Origin: Monosiga brevicollis MX1
Lineage: Eukaryota; Opisthokonta; Choanoflagellata; Craspedida; Salpingoecidae
Reading direction: 5' to 3'
DNA length: 64,000 nt
Assembly (NCBI RefSeq): GCF_000002865.3
Contig: NW_001865041.1
Coordinates: 1,034,008-1,098,007, forward strand
This document shows, one piece after another, positions 34,458 through 46,300 of this stretch; positions within the stretch are counted from its first letter, which is position 1, and the number at the start of each line of letters is the position of its first letter. Both the position numbers and the translations under genes were made by a program. The notes beneath the pieces were generated by a model. The model ran no database searches, was not told where the DNA came from, and saw nothing but the letters and a program-made list of their open reading frames with translations.

Positions 34458-36328
34458 ATGTTGCGAGTTCAACTCTTGTGGGCATGCGCCCTTCTCGCGC
34501 TGCTGGCTGGAGCCGTAGCAGATCGGCATCGACCTGTTTTTCACATGGTCACGGATGACTGGATGAACGATCCCAACGGTCAGGGCTTCCGAACAGTGCA
34601 AACCTGACTTCACGTTGCAGTTGCAGTGCTGCAGTAGTGGCTTGTGCGGCGCATGCCACTGATAATCATGTCTGCCGCAGGTCCCTTTTACGACCCAATC
34701 CACAACAAGTATCATCTCTTTTTTCAGTACAAGACACCACGCACTTGGGGCCGTTCGTCACTTTGTTTTCCTTGGCTTGGGGTGTCCTTTGCTTCTCTGT
34801 TCTTTCCCATGCAACATTGAGCCATGTCTTTGCGCGCCCCATCGGTCAGAGCATCACAATTGTTATATCGCGCATCGCCGCCCCCTGCCCCCCACTACGT
34901 GTGCAGATGCTGTTTCGGATGACCTGGTCTACTGGAAGATGCTGCCCATGGCCCTTGACACGGATGAATGGTATGATCAAGGGGGTGTCTTTTCTGGCTC
35001 AGCCACCATTATGGACGATCCCGCGCGCACCCCTGTTCTGGCCTACTCTGTGTCCACCAATGACATGCAATGTCTGGCCTTCCCTGCCAATCGTTCTGAT
35101 CCTGAACTCATCAAGTGGACCAAGTACTCGGTGCGTATAGTACCAAAGGCAATGCGAATGCTTTTGCTTTCCCTGTCTCAACATCAACAGCTGTGGTCTG
35201 ATCGATGGGTCCTCTCTGGATGCTCATGTGCGCGCCTGACTCTCCGAGACCACAGGGCAACCCCGTCATTGACAGTCGCAACTCGACCGCACCCGATGGT
35301 CGCGATGACACGACGGCCTGGCGCAGGTCAGCGCACAACAAGAGCTGCGATAGTCCTGCTAACTTGACTTGCCATGCCACTCATTCCGGGGTGTCGGTCA
35401 ATCTCACTTGTAGTGCTGACGGCAAGTTCTGGCGCATGGTATATGGCACTACGAGCGGTGCCATCATCTTTAGCAGCACAGACTTTATCAACTGGGAGCA
35501 AAACCACTACATGAACAGCGATGACAACAGCGAGCAATGGGAGGTGAGGGACATGGGTCAAATTCTTCACGTTCCTACCCACGTCCAAGGGGGGGCCGGG
35601 GGACGGTCTTGGGCTCCCCAGTGTAGCTCCTTGCTCTCTGTTGCTGACACAGGCTCACGCGACTACCCGACTCCCGTGGTATATCATGAATCTGTCGATG
35701 GGTGCCTACATGTCATAGTGTCCAGACTTTTTTGCGGTGCCGAACAAAGGCTCGGATGTGTACTGCCTCAAGGCCTCAACCAAGGGGCGAGACTATTGGG
35801 TTCTCGGCACCTACGATGACGCCAACAACATGACGTTTGTACGCCAAACGCCTGACATGGGCAATGACACCATGCTCTATGATTGTGCGTCGGCTATCTT
35901 GGTTTATGGCTCTACGTATGCATCCGTCCAATCTGATTTTATCGTTGTGTTTTCTGCAGACGGTCGCTTTTATGCCTCAAAGCGCTTCTATGACCCAGTT
36001 AACGAGCGTCAAATTCTCTTTGGCTGGGTGGCTGAGGAGCGAACCGTCGACGCGCACGGTGCCCCATATGGTCTGTTTCACAATTGTGGTCCACATGTCC
36101 GTAGGGATGAACTCATTTTTTCCCCCCGAGATGAGATGGCTCACACGTGTTCGGCTTATGGCCAACCCACAGGATGGGCCTCCATTCAGTCGGCACCACG
36201 AACCATTGGTTTGACGCAGGATCGCACACGACTCACTTACGAGCCCATTGAAGAGCTCAAGGTATGCATGAAACCGAATTTCTCCCATTACCTGCCTTTA
36301 TTCCCATGTGTGTGCATTACCGCTTCCG

Positions 36329-36377
<49 letters not shown>

Positions 36378-37684
36378 GGCAATGTCTTACACACGCCGTC
36401 TCCACATTTTGGGTCTAGGCCCTCCGCACTTCGGATGCACCGTTGGTGCAAACGTCGGTGACTCTGCAAGCTGGACAAACAGTCACCCTTAACATCACTG
36501 GCACACAGCTGGATCTCTTCTTTCTCATCAACATTTCTGGTGTGGCCTTGCCGAACGGTGTTGTCGATGTGTCGTGCTTGGTACTCCCGGGTACTCAAGC
36601 ACAGACTAATTCCGTCCGTGCCGATAGGCTCGACTGATTGCGGAGTTTCCGTGCTTGACAGCCTTGATGGACAAGAGCAGACGCTGGTTGGCGTCGGCTA
36701 CGGTCATGAAAGCGTTGGACCTTATACTGAAAAAATGGATTTGCCTGGTGGTGACTACAAGTATGAGTAACGTTGCCATGTTTGTGGCCAAGCTCTCGAA
36801 CCAGTTCTCATATTGGTCTACACTTTCGGCCGTTTGCAGCGTGACCAACGTCAACTATACCGATCCGCACGAGTGCGAACAAGTCTGTGATGCCGATGAG
36901 CAGTGCATGGCCTGGACCTACGTTGTCCGACCCCCTCTTCATGGTCGGTTGTCCCCGCTGCGTTCCGCCAGCTTACCTTTGTGAATGTGTGCACCGATGG
37001 GAGTGTGGGTATCAAACTAACTGGCTTTCATGTGATCAGCCTCTTGCTGCTTGAAAAGCACTGTTCCGGCCGCTGTGCCCAACGACGCCTGTACATCCGG
37101 CATTGAATCGCGTGCCCTGCGTTATCGCGCGCTTTATGTGGACACACACAATTCCAGCCTGAATGCGTACGTGTTTCAGATGTTTCAGACTGCGACTGTG
37201 CATGCATGTCGTACCTTGCCATGCTAACAACAATTGCTAAAAACCCAAATAACCTGGCCCTCCCCATGCCGTCCTGCCCTGCCCTGCCCTGCGCCGCCAA
37301 CAGCACGGATGGGCATGTCAAGTCGCGCGAGGCCGGCGCATTGATGGATGGCGCCCCAGAAGATGTGGATTTGGTTGCTCTGGTAGGCTTTTTCCGTCCC
37401 CTCTTTGCCTCTCGGCCCTCTTTCAAAGACACCCACACATTTGAGGTGGTTGGCACGCAAAGTGGCGCGAATCAACTTATGTTGTAACTTTTTGCGCAAC
37501 GTTGCAGCGTGTCATGGTGGACAACTCGGTGGTCGAAGCTTATGCCAACAACTTGGCCGTGTTGACGCGTCGAGTGTATCCCACATTGGATCAGTCTCAC
37601 CACGTGCAGCTCTATGCCAATGATGGCCAATGCCAGTTTGTGGCCGCACAGGGCTGGCAAATGGGGAGCATGTTCATCGAGTGA
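34458..37684 (+). CDS. GH32 beta-fructofuranosidase (invertase-like), secreted
   Basis: Signal peptide at the start (MLRVQLLWACALLALLAGAVA). The glycoside hydrolase family 32 five-blade propeller follows over many exons: WMNDPNG (nucleophile Asp) at the end of exon 1 (34578), FYDPIHNKYHLFFQYKTP, WGHAVSDDLVYW, VFSGSATI, GRDDTTAW (transition-state Asp block, usually FRDPTTAW), and WE|CPDFF split over an intron (acid/base Glu), then LGTYDD, ILFGWVAEE and SAPRTIGL. The C-terminal beta-sandwich ends in MVDNSVVEAYANN and TRRVYPT (family: VDHSIVESFAQGG, TSRVYPT). The sandwich is interrupted by a Cys-rich insert, DPHECEQVCDADEQCMAWTY and more. Expected action: release of fructose from sucrose or fructans outside the cell. 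Several introns are tiny or 3n. Confidence 0.9.
36331..36374. repeat. (GT)22 microsatellite in GH32 intron
   Basis: Perfect GT run inside the intron that follows the exon ending EPIEELK. Confidence 0.97.
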
Positions 37685-37923
37685 ATCCCGTCTGCAAGTA
37701 CAAACGTACTGTTGAACAGTGGAGCTCTTCCAACCCAGTTAATTTCTTCCCCACTCTCCCACTCCCCCACTCGCATCCTCTTTGATGACGTTTGTTTCGC
37801 TTTGTTGCATATTCCAGCACTGAGAATGCCTGAAAAACTTGCTAACACTCAAATTGCTAAAATCAAATATTCTACAAACACTCCGCTCGTGGGAAGTGGT
37901 GGTATCTTGACCACCTCACATGA

Positions 37924-39593
37924 TTAACGGTTGAGGAGGAGCCGTACAAAGTACGCCAAGAGGAAGAGATAGAGCGGCACCTCCCATCGAAGGTAGCGTG
38001 ACCGACGCAAGACGAGAGCACGGCATGGCCACCCCACAATAAACATGAGCAGGAAGACCATGAGCCCGAGGGCGCTGCACAATCGAAATGTTCCCGAGAG
38101 CACGCGCATGTCCGTGAGACGAGGGCTGCATGCCTGGGACACACGTTTGCAGGCTGGGTCGAGGCCATGGCGCGGGTCACTGCTAGCACAAGTCTCTAAA
38201 GCTTGTCGAAGCTCTGTGCTCAAAATAGCTGCTGGCCGATACAGCTCGGCTACCTCATAGCGTCGGTGTATCAAGCGTGCGCCCTCAGCTCCCATGACAT
38301 TAATGTGTAAGACGGGGGAGTGACACGTCTGATTGTGCTTGCCACGTGCCACCGAGGCGGGGTCATTACACTGCAATTCCAACAAGCCGATGTTGAGCTG
38401 CGTGATGGCAGGCCCCACGCGCTCTTGGGCATCGGCCATCCAGCGCAGCACGGCTTCACGAGGGCCGCCCCAACTGTGGGTCATTCCCGAGGAAGTGGCA
38501 TCTACCAGCGTGCCCGAAGCAAATGCACAATGCGCATGGGACACCTCGGCAAGGTGCACATCTCCTGACAGGAAGACCACATTGGCGGTGTTGGTGGTTG
38601 CCAGAAGTGCCAATAATTTGGCGCGACTAGCCGGAAAGCGCCCCCATTGCTCGCCCGCCACCTTATCTTGTGCAACGAATTGTAGCCCCGAACCGATGAT
38701 GGTGAGGTCTGCGCTCTGCGTACGCAGCTCCGACTCAAGCCAGCTCCACTGCTCGGGGCCCAGCATATCCTGAGCATGATGCTCCGAGACGTAGAATCGC
38801 GGCTGCCTCGACTTGTGCGACCTAAGACGCAGCCGAGCAGATGAGACTACATTTCCGTGCACGCGGCGATGAAACACGATAGCGCAGGCTCAAGTCGACA
38901 TGACCGCTTTCACGGGCCTACCGATTGTCGAGCAAGATGATGCGCACACGAAGGCCATGCCATTGGTGGCGCCACACGGTGTACATGGCACTCTGTTGCC
39001 GCCGACTGGCAATTCCTAAACGCGGATCCTGAGAATGGTTGCCAGTGGCCCATGTGTGAGCATGTTCGTGGACAGAACGCAGATGGGCGTGCCCGACATT
39101 CACAAAGGGTCAAAAAAGCCGTCATAGTCGGGTGGCTGGTCGACCAGCCACCCTTTATTAAGCGACCTACTTGATCGAAGGTATCCTGAAGTAAACGTTG
39201 GGCCGTGGTGCGCAGCTCCCAGCTTTCGTCGCCGTCGTTTTTGCCATAGTCATGGTCATCAAAGACGGCCAGGAGTGGTGTGTCGGCGCGGAGTGCTTGA
39301 AAGTCGGGAAGAGAGAGTAGCTGCGCATAACTTTGCTCGAGGGCTTCGACCGTAGCTGGGGTGCGTAGCGGGGGCACAATGACACTGTCCGCGTACACGT
39401 TGTCACCGAGCAGCACCATGAGATCTGGGGCAGCTTCTCGCATTACTCGCCACATCGGATTGGGTTTGCGCTGGTTGGCGCAGGATCCAAACCCAATTCG
39501 AAGTACATCTGCATCCCGACTCTCAACCCCGGCCCCTGCTGCCAAACCGTGCAGCATTGCCAGCCAGGCCCCAAGGACCCCAACCAGCCTCAT
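37924..39593 (-). CDS. PhoD-like metallophosphatase with C-terminal membrane anchor
   Basis: Exon 1 (39171-39593) starts with a signal peptide (MRLVGVLGAWLAMLHGLAAG) and holds IGFGSCANQ, LVLLGDNVYAD-type VLLGDNVYAD and FDDHDYGKNDGD, the Asp/Asn/His metal ligands of PhoD/alkaline phosphatase D. Exon 2 (ending near 38930) gives DPRLGIASRRQ and RVRIILLDNR (family: VQVILLDTR). The last exon (37924 to about 38840) has DMLGPEQWSWLESEL and VVFLSGDVHLAE, the distal His ligand, and ends with two hydrophobic helices (LGLMVFLLMFIVGWP and PLYLFLLAYFVRLLL). Likely a phosphodiesterase or phosphomonoesterase facing the outside or a lumen. I chose the ATG at 39593 because it opens the signal peptide. Intron 1 carries a perfect 24-bp palindrome. 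Confidence 0.92.
39130..39153. repeat. Perfect 24-bp palindrome in PhoD-like intron
   Basis: Two 12-bp arms (GGGTGGCTGGTC and its exact complement) abut without a loop inside the first intron of the phosphatase gene, shortly after its 5' splice site. Confidence 0.95.
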
Positions 39594-39689
39594 GACGATC
39601 CCTCCGCGGTCAGAGGCTGCCAGTTCGCACACAACGACGACGTGTTCTTGTCTTGTCGTGTGTGTGTGTTAGATGATTATCAGCGTGCC

Positions 39690-39700
39690 TTGTCAGACAA
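39690..39700. promoter_or_regulatory. TTGTCAGACAA element in PhoD/XPA divergent spacer
   Basis: Another full copy of the recurrent 11-mer, 97 bp upstream of the PhoD-like start (39593) and 271 bp upstream of the XPA start (39971). Confidence 0.5.
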
Positions 39701-39970
39701 ACTGTCACAAGCAGTATGAGCGCGGACGGAAACCGCATGATGGAGCTCTTTGACGAGGAGGCGTCAAGGCATTGGTGTCATTTTTTACTTTTTATTTTAT
39801 TTTTTCTGCCTAGGTGGGGGTGCAACACCTGCCCTCTTTACCGTTGGACTGCGGCTGTGCATCGCTGGTTGGTGTGGCGTTGAGAAGACCTGCATCTCTT
39901 CGGCGCTGCAAGTCAGACACAAACGAGGCTGAAGGCTTGTCTGCACAGCATTCATAACAAGCATAATAAC

Positions 39971-40726
39971 ATGGCGACGGTGGCGCCTGAGGTCAAGGCG
40001 CGCATTGCTGCCAAACGGGCCGAGGTACGAAGCACATTTGACTTTTGCTGCATCAGTCAACCCAACAGTTGCGACCCGGGACCTCACAGCCTTCTTACTC
40101 TTTGCCAGGCCCTGGCACGACGGGCGACGCGCCAGCAGACACGGGAACATGGCGAACACAGCGGTCCTCAGCTGCCATCGGCCGTTCTTGTCGAACGTCA
40201 TTCCATCTCGAGCGAGGCAGCCAATGCTTCCAAGACAGGTTGGAGATGACTGAGCGATGATTAGCCGCTGTGCCGTACCCGTAATGCCCGTTTACCAGAC
40301 ACTGCACCATCTCACACGTTCGGACGCAGCGTCCTCAACGCCAGTCGTGCGGCGATCCACGGGCTTCTTTCGTGACACCCAGGCTGGCTTTCTACTGGAA
40401 GAACCTCCCAACGAGCCCGTAGATGTCAACCCCAAGCGAGCCAAGAGGCATGAACACACCCCAGGTCGGTTGTGACCCATATTCGCGAGCTCATTTGTCT
40501 ACCAAGACCCTCAGATGACTGGTGTGCTGGACAGGGGCCGAAACCATGCCAAGCTACCCACGTGGCCCAGCCTGCATTGATTGCGGCCAGGAGTTTACCG
40601 AATCGTTCCTGGTCAAGCACTTTGGAGTTGTGGCTTGCAACGCTTGCCGCGACGTGTACAAGGCGGGCAAGTACCGCCTTGTCACCAAGACCACGGCTTC
40701 AAAAGTATGTTTGTGCTTTTTTTTTC

Positions 40727-40777
<51 letters not shown>

Positions 40778-41408
40778 GGGCTCTGCAAGCATTCGTGCTA
40801 TCGGTGGCGGCTCACCTGTTGTGAATGCTGACGAGCTGCGTAGGAATACCTGCTGAGAGATAGTGAGTTATCAGGTGGGCAAAGCAGCCTACGCTTCATC
40901 GAGCGGGACAATCCTAATAATGATACTTACAACAAGATGAAACTCTTTCTTCTGAGTCAGGTTTGTTGCAACCTTTTTCAAGTTACCGAGTCTGGTCAGG
41001 CCTGAGATGTTTCTGTGACTTGTTGGACGCCGCCCATGCCCTCAGGTTCAAGAGCGCTCCTACGCTCGCTACGAGGATGAGTTTGGCCTGCAAGCAGAGC
41101 ATGACCGACGGGCAGCGGTACAGCAAGGGCACCAAGACCGTCGACGTGAAGAGCGCTTGAAGAAGCTCCGCAAGGAAACTTTGACCAGCGAGTGGCTGGC
41201 ACAGCGGGTAGTACACGAGCACACATTCAACCCTGAGGACGAGGTGCGGCCATGGTGTACCTGGTTGCCTTGTTCTCGGTGCTTTTTCCCCCCGCCCCTG
41301 CCCCTCTTAGGTCGGTGTGCTGTGCTGTAGGTCTATGATGAGGAAGAGGATCAGTGGACCAAAACGTGTGCTGATTGCGGGTTCAAAGTGACCTACGAGC
41401 GTATGTGA
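39971..41408 (+). CDS. XPA: XPA nucleotide-excision-repair damage-verification protein
   Basis: Multi-exon gene of about 290 residues, human XPA being 273. XPA binds kinked damaged DNA, RPA, ERCC1 and TFIIH in the nucleus. Order of blocks: N-terminal basic helix VKARIAAKRAEALARRATRQ (the family start), TQAGFLLEE (XPA: TGGGFILEE), the zinc finger C-x2-C-x17-C-x2-C in ACIDCGQEF ... ACNACRD with exactly the human spacing, LVTKTTASK|EYLLRDSEL (XPA: LITKTEAKQEYLLKDCDL), ERDNPNNDTYNKMKLFLLSQV, and an Arg/Glu-rich helix. The C-terminal TFIIH-binding part reads VVHEHTFNPEDE|VYDEEEDQWTKTCADCGFKVTYERM, as in XPA (CTMCGHELTYEKM). The ERCC1-binding GGFI-type motif appears as AGFL. One intron holds a TTG repeat. 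ATG at 39971 is the first that fits the family. Confidence 0.96.
40728..40776 (+). repeat. (TTG)16 trinucleotide repeat in XPA intron
   Basis: About sixteen TTG units following a T-run, inside the intron between the zinc-finger exon and the EYLLRDSEL exon. Confidence 0.95.
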
Positions 41409-41585
41409 GAAGGTCCTTTGTTGTGTCAACCTTTTTATCTCTTCGTGGGTGCAAAGGTGCATTGTCCGGCTGGGCCGGGCGTACGTGTGGACACATTATT
41501 GATATCTGGGACGCTCTCCCACGTTTTTGAATTGAATTCAAGCATGCGCAAACGAACCATGTGAAGGACTTCTTGAGTAAGAAAT

Positions 41586-42789
41586 CTAGAGGCCTTGTTG
41601 CTGTAGCCATGCATCGACGCGATTGCGCAGCTCCGTTTGAGTTCCGCTGTTCTCGAATACAACCTGTGCCCGCTTTATTTGCTCTGCGGGCACCATTTGA
41701 ACGGCGATGGTGGCTTTGGCTTGCGTCTCCGTAACGCTGTCACGTCGCATAACGCGTTCAATGCGGGTGCGCTCGGGTGCTGTCACCAAAACCACGGTGT
41801 GGCACAACCGATCCAGGCCACTTTCCAGCAACAAGGGTGCGTCCAGCACCACGAAGGAGCGCCAGTACCATAGCCGTGCAAGAATGAGCTGACGTAGCAA
41901 CTCGACAAACACGGGCAGATGCGTAGCTTGATTGACGACACGCCGCACAGCAGGAGTCGCAAAAATGGCTTCGCGCAAGGCTTGGCGATCCACGCGCCCA
42001 TCTGCCTGACACACTTGCGGCCAGAGCGGTGTCGTGCCACGAGACAAACTGGCCCGCAGCCGCTTATAGCCCCAAGTTCCAGGTTCCAGTACACCACGCG
42101 CAATGTCGTCGGCGTCGATAATAACGGCTCCGTGTGCGCGAAATAGCTGGGATATGGTCGACTGGTTCGGCGCAAGGGCGCGCAAAGTTTTGATGTGCCG
42201 TGAGCAGGCGCAAGGGTGGCGTGAGTTGGGGCGGTACAAAGGCTTCCCACTACACACACTGCCGCATGAAATCACTCACTTTGCCTGCCGCGATGCCACC
42301 AGTGAGTCCAAAGGGACGACAGCGGTTACCGAGAATATAAGTCAACGAGGTCAGTAGCAGCCAGGGCCAAGCCACCACAGTATGCTGGGACATCCACTGC
42401 CAGACCCAAGGGCAAACAACCAGGCCAATTCGCAGCAGTCGAGGTGCGCGGTCTGAAGCAACGCCTACGGCGGCACTGCCCCCTGCAAGCACGAGGCCGT
42501 ACAGCATGGTCCCGAGCCAGCCTTCAAGCATGCCCGGTGTTTCGCTCCGTAGTGCGATTGCGTCATCCGAGGAGCCGAGGAGAATGACTCGGCGCGCACG
42601 AGATGTGCTGGTGGCCCAGAGGTTGGACACAGACTCGGCAAGACCTGAACGACTGATCGAGTTGAGTACCACCTTTCCTATGGCCAGCGGTTGATGTTCA
42701 CCTCCACGGCTAGGGTCCCCGGGCCGATCGTCAGGCGTCAATCCCATCCACGACAAAGCTTCGACGGAGCGTGACCAGACCGGCCACAT
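41586..42789 (-). CDS. Dephospho-CoA kinase (CoaE/DCAKD) with long N-terminal extension
   Basis: Two exons (42280-42789, 41586-42161) join in frame to 361 residues. The kinase starts at FGLTGGIAAGK|STISQLF, a Walker A loop split exactly by the intron. It continues with GAVIIDADDIAR (substrate-binding DAD), VDRQALREAIF, FVVLDAPLLLESGLD, HTVVLVTAPERTRIERVMRRD and FENSGTQTELRNRV. This is the last step of CoA synthesis, phosphorylating dephospho-CoA on the ribose 3'-OH. Bacterial CoaE and human DCAKD are about 200-230 residues and begin almost at the P-loop. Here about 155 residues precede it. They include two or three hydrophobic segments (MLEGWLGTMLYGLVLAGGSA, LRIGLVVCPWVW, VVAWPWLLLTSLTYIL), which could be membrane anchors. 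I do not recognise the extension. A later start cannot be excluded. Confidence 0.9.
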
Positions 42790-42987
42790 CCTCAGGAGCG
42801 CCTACTGAGCCACCATCCACCTAGCCACAGCCAACCGCTGTGTGCGAGGCCAAAACACAGTCTAGCCAACTGCAGCACCGGTCATAAGCGTCACGTTCAG
42901 CCAGCCATGCAGACCCAGTCCGTGACGATGAGAAATGCGTGCTTTTGCTGTTTGTGCTTTTGTCGTTTCGAGCTTTTTTTTTTTCTT

Positions 42988-43019
<32 letters not shown>

Positions 43020-43379
43020 TTTTTTTTCTGACGTGATGATCATTCAATAATTCATTTCTCCGCATTTTGAGGACCGGTGAGCGACGACCTCTGACTCTCT
43101 CTATTTGACTTGGCGTCAGCCGACGGTCAAGGTAGGGCTTGTGGAGCATATTCCAGAACCCACTGGACAGTGGACAGGCGAACAACTGCAGACCAAGCCG
43201 GCTACAGGAAACCTTGCAAGTTTGACACACCGGCCGAGCGCTTGCGCACCGTGCCTGACCCTAACCTCACGCAATCAGCCCCGTGTCCTTTCAACTGGCC
43301 GCTACGGCGGCTAATCACGGCACTTTTATGGACAAGAGACGAGCAAACAGCAGCTGAACACCGCCAAATACTGACAAGT
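42790..43379. other. Divergent spacer, CoA kinase / MARCH6
   Basis: 590 bp with a 54-bp T tract interrupted by two C (42974-43027). No gene recognised; holds both promoters. Confidence 0.5.
42974..43027 (+). repeat. Interrupted poly(T) tract of 54 bp
   Basis: T11-C-T14-C-T27 or very close; lies in the spacer between head-to-head genes, about 350 bp upstream of the MARCH6 start. Confidence 0.9.
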
Positions 43380-46300
43380 ATGGCGTCAGCATCAGACGGT
43401 GAGGCCCATGTGCAGCTTGCCCACCCAACGCTCCGTGAAGGCTCCCTGCATCCCATCGAGTCTCGACTCACGCTCTCATATCCGTGGCTTTGAACAGATA
43501 TCTGTCGTCTATGCCATGACCATGGCAGCCCTGGCAATCCACTCTTCTTTCCATGCAAATGCACGGGCTCCATCCGCTATGTTCATCAGGACTGTCTGCA
43601 GCAATGGTTGCAACACAGCGGCAATCCGTGCGTTTTGCCTTTGGCCCGCTTGGCCGTGATGTTCGCCATGGGATGTATCCATGCTCAAGCATTCTCGGTG
43701 CTCACTCAGGCTTGTTCGTTTGCACCCTCTCATACCGGCGCCCTTCTCACAGACGCTGCGAGTTGTGCGGGCAAGAGTATCGCTTTGAGAGCGTCTATGA
43801 CCCCAATATGCCTGCACGCCTGCGCCTCCTTGATATTGTGCGCACCTTTGCCAAGCGCGGCGCAGGCAGCTTGGCCTTGGTCGTCCGCTTGGCTGTCGCC
43901 CTTGTAGCTTGGCTCTGTATGTCTTCTCTCTGCTATCGTTCAGGCGCCTGCCTGAAGCACCCGCTTTCAGCTTGCAAGCTCCGGGCTCACGCGTTGATGA
44001 CTCGGTGGCTGCCGCTCGCTCGTGCTGCCGTGCAGTTTTGCCCCTGGCCACGCGCTTTGTGTGGTGTCTCTGCTTTGTTCATACTTGGACCTTTGCTGCT
44101 GACCAGCTGTCCGACCCCACGTACGAAAAGAGAGCGCAAACGATGCTGCCCTGTCTCTTCTCCGACTTGCACTGGGCCCTGCAATTAGCTCATTCTTAGA
44201 TCTCACGGGGTTGCCCCTTCGCATGGCCGCGCAGCTTCTTCTTTTGGGAATGGCTCTATGGCGCGCTGGGCTGCGGTTCAATTTTTGGTCTCGCCATCAC
44301 CATTGTATCATTGCGGGACTTTATTGTTATTCACAACTTACCCATTCCAGATGTACGTTTGGGTCGCCAATGGATGCTTTTTCTCTCTCTCCCCCTCCCT
44401 CCGTTTCGAATACCTTTCAAGTGGCCCATACTATTTAGCCATGTTGAGAATCGAGCGACAACTCATCCAGCCTGACCTCACTCGACCCACCGCTTTCTTC
44501 CGCCTCCTTGGTCGTCTCTGCTGGGGTAGCCTTTCAATCCCGCCGAGCTGCCTCCTAGTGACCCCCTAGCGGAAAGCGAGGATGAAGACGACGAAGTTCT
44601 GGCCGCCATTTTCGAAGGCATGTTCCTCTTGTGCACAGCTCTGACTTGATTTGGTCAGCTACCTTGTATGCTTGCGCATTCAGCTCATGCACAATTTTCC
44701 ATCTGCTGGACCGTGCGTGTACCCTTTGCTCCAACATTTTTTCGACAGGTGAAGACGCAGAAGAGAACAACTGGGAATGGGAGCGTGCCGAAGAAGAGGA
44801 GGATGACGAGCCAGTGCGCCTTCGGCCAGAGGCTCTGCAAGTACCGGCTGCCAATGCAAACGATGGTGCTGGCGACAACGTCAATGCGGACCCCAATGAT
44901 GCCATCGAGAACCCAGACGACGCGGTCCGTCAAGCACAGATTGAAGGGGACGAAGCGATGGCCCGTGCCTTGGGCGAGAACATGGAAGCGGCTCCGGAAG
45001 CAGGACTCGACGTCCTCCTCGGGCTTCATGGTCCATACAATCGCCTCCTCGAAGCCTGGATCTGGGCATTTGTGCTGGTGTGCGGCAATTGGGGCTTTTT
45101 CGTGCTTGCTCCAAGCATGATTGGCAGCATCATCTTCTCGCTCGTGGGCCTCGAGCTCCCATCGGCTTGGTCTAGCTCCTTACAACTCGCGACCGAAGTT
45201 GCGGCTGGTTATGTTCTGATGCTCAGTGTGGTTACTTTTTTCAGCCTCACTGCGGCGGAGCCGTACTTTCGCCGGGTACTGTCCTCATTCCTGAGCTTTG
45301 GAGGCACTTTTTTCAAGACAGTGCTTGCCATGCTTGCGGAAATCGTGCTCATGCCCTGCCTCACGGGGTGGTGGATTGATATCTGTGCCTTGAATTTGCA
45401 AGGCGTGACGCTTGAGAAACGCTTGGCTTTTGCCGAACACTCCTTTTGGACCAGCGCGCTGATGCATTGGCTGCCTGGAATCCTGTATCTTCACATGATC
45501 ACCTCCTTAATTGGCCAGATGCGTCTCATTCTTCGCAAGGGCACCCTGTGGTTCTTTCGTGACCCGTATGATCCAGCCTTTCACCCCATCAAGTATATTG
45601 TCAAGACGCCTCTCGTGGCCTATCTGGTCCGCTTCCTGGTGGTCCTTGTTCTGATGAACACCATCGCCTACTTCATCTTCCATCTGGGCAGTCGCATGGC
45701 CAGCTGGCTGTTGCCCTCGACGCTGCCCTGGAACCTACTCATCCGACACCCGCTCGAGTTTGTACTGGCTAACATGACTATTCCCCTGGTCTGGGTGCGT
45801 ACGCTGACCTCCGTTTTTTTGCTTGCATTCGTGCCTGGGTACCGATGGTGCGCTGACGTCTTTTTCCTCGCCCTTGCGTTGCATTTGCTGTGATTCCGAC
45901 CACACCAGGAGCAACTTGATCTGACGCAGGGCGTGCAACGTTTGTTGCGGACCTGGTTCACTTTTTGCAGTCATTGGGTGGGCCTTTACGACTACATGCT
46001 ACCACCCCCCACCGAGCCTGTCGGGCCTGATGCTGCTGTGGACAATGGGGTTGAGAATGACGAGCAGGAGGGGGCTGACGGTGATGAGAGGCGCTTCATC
46101 GCCGCTGGTGGTGCAGCAGCGGTCCCTCAGAACGACGTGCTTCCTGACGTGGAGGCCGAGGTGGATCATTCTCAAAACGGCGAGGCGGGCGAAGACCAGG
46201 ACCGACCTCTGGCGCGTGACATTCCGCTTTTCTATCCGCGCTTGACCGTGCTGGTCTTCATGGGTCTTGTCACGCTGTCATTGCTGGCCGCTATCTTTTT

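Noticed and set aside
33488-34607. Long plus-strand open frames opposite CCDC113 exon 1
   Set aside because: They are shadows of the biased GAY/GCN codons of the minus-strand acidic exon; the lower part of one frame is real only from 34458 (GH32 exon 1).
39716-39770. Possible first exon MSADGNRMMELFDEE before XPA
   Set aside because: It lacks a good donor, and the XPA N-terminal helix starts naturally at the ATG at 39971.
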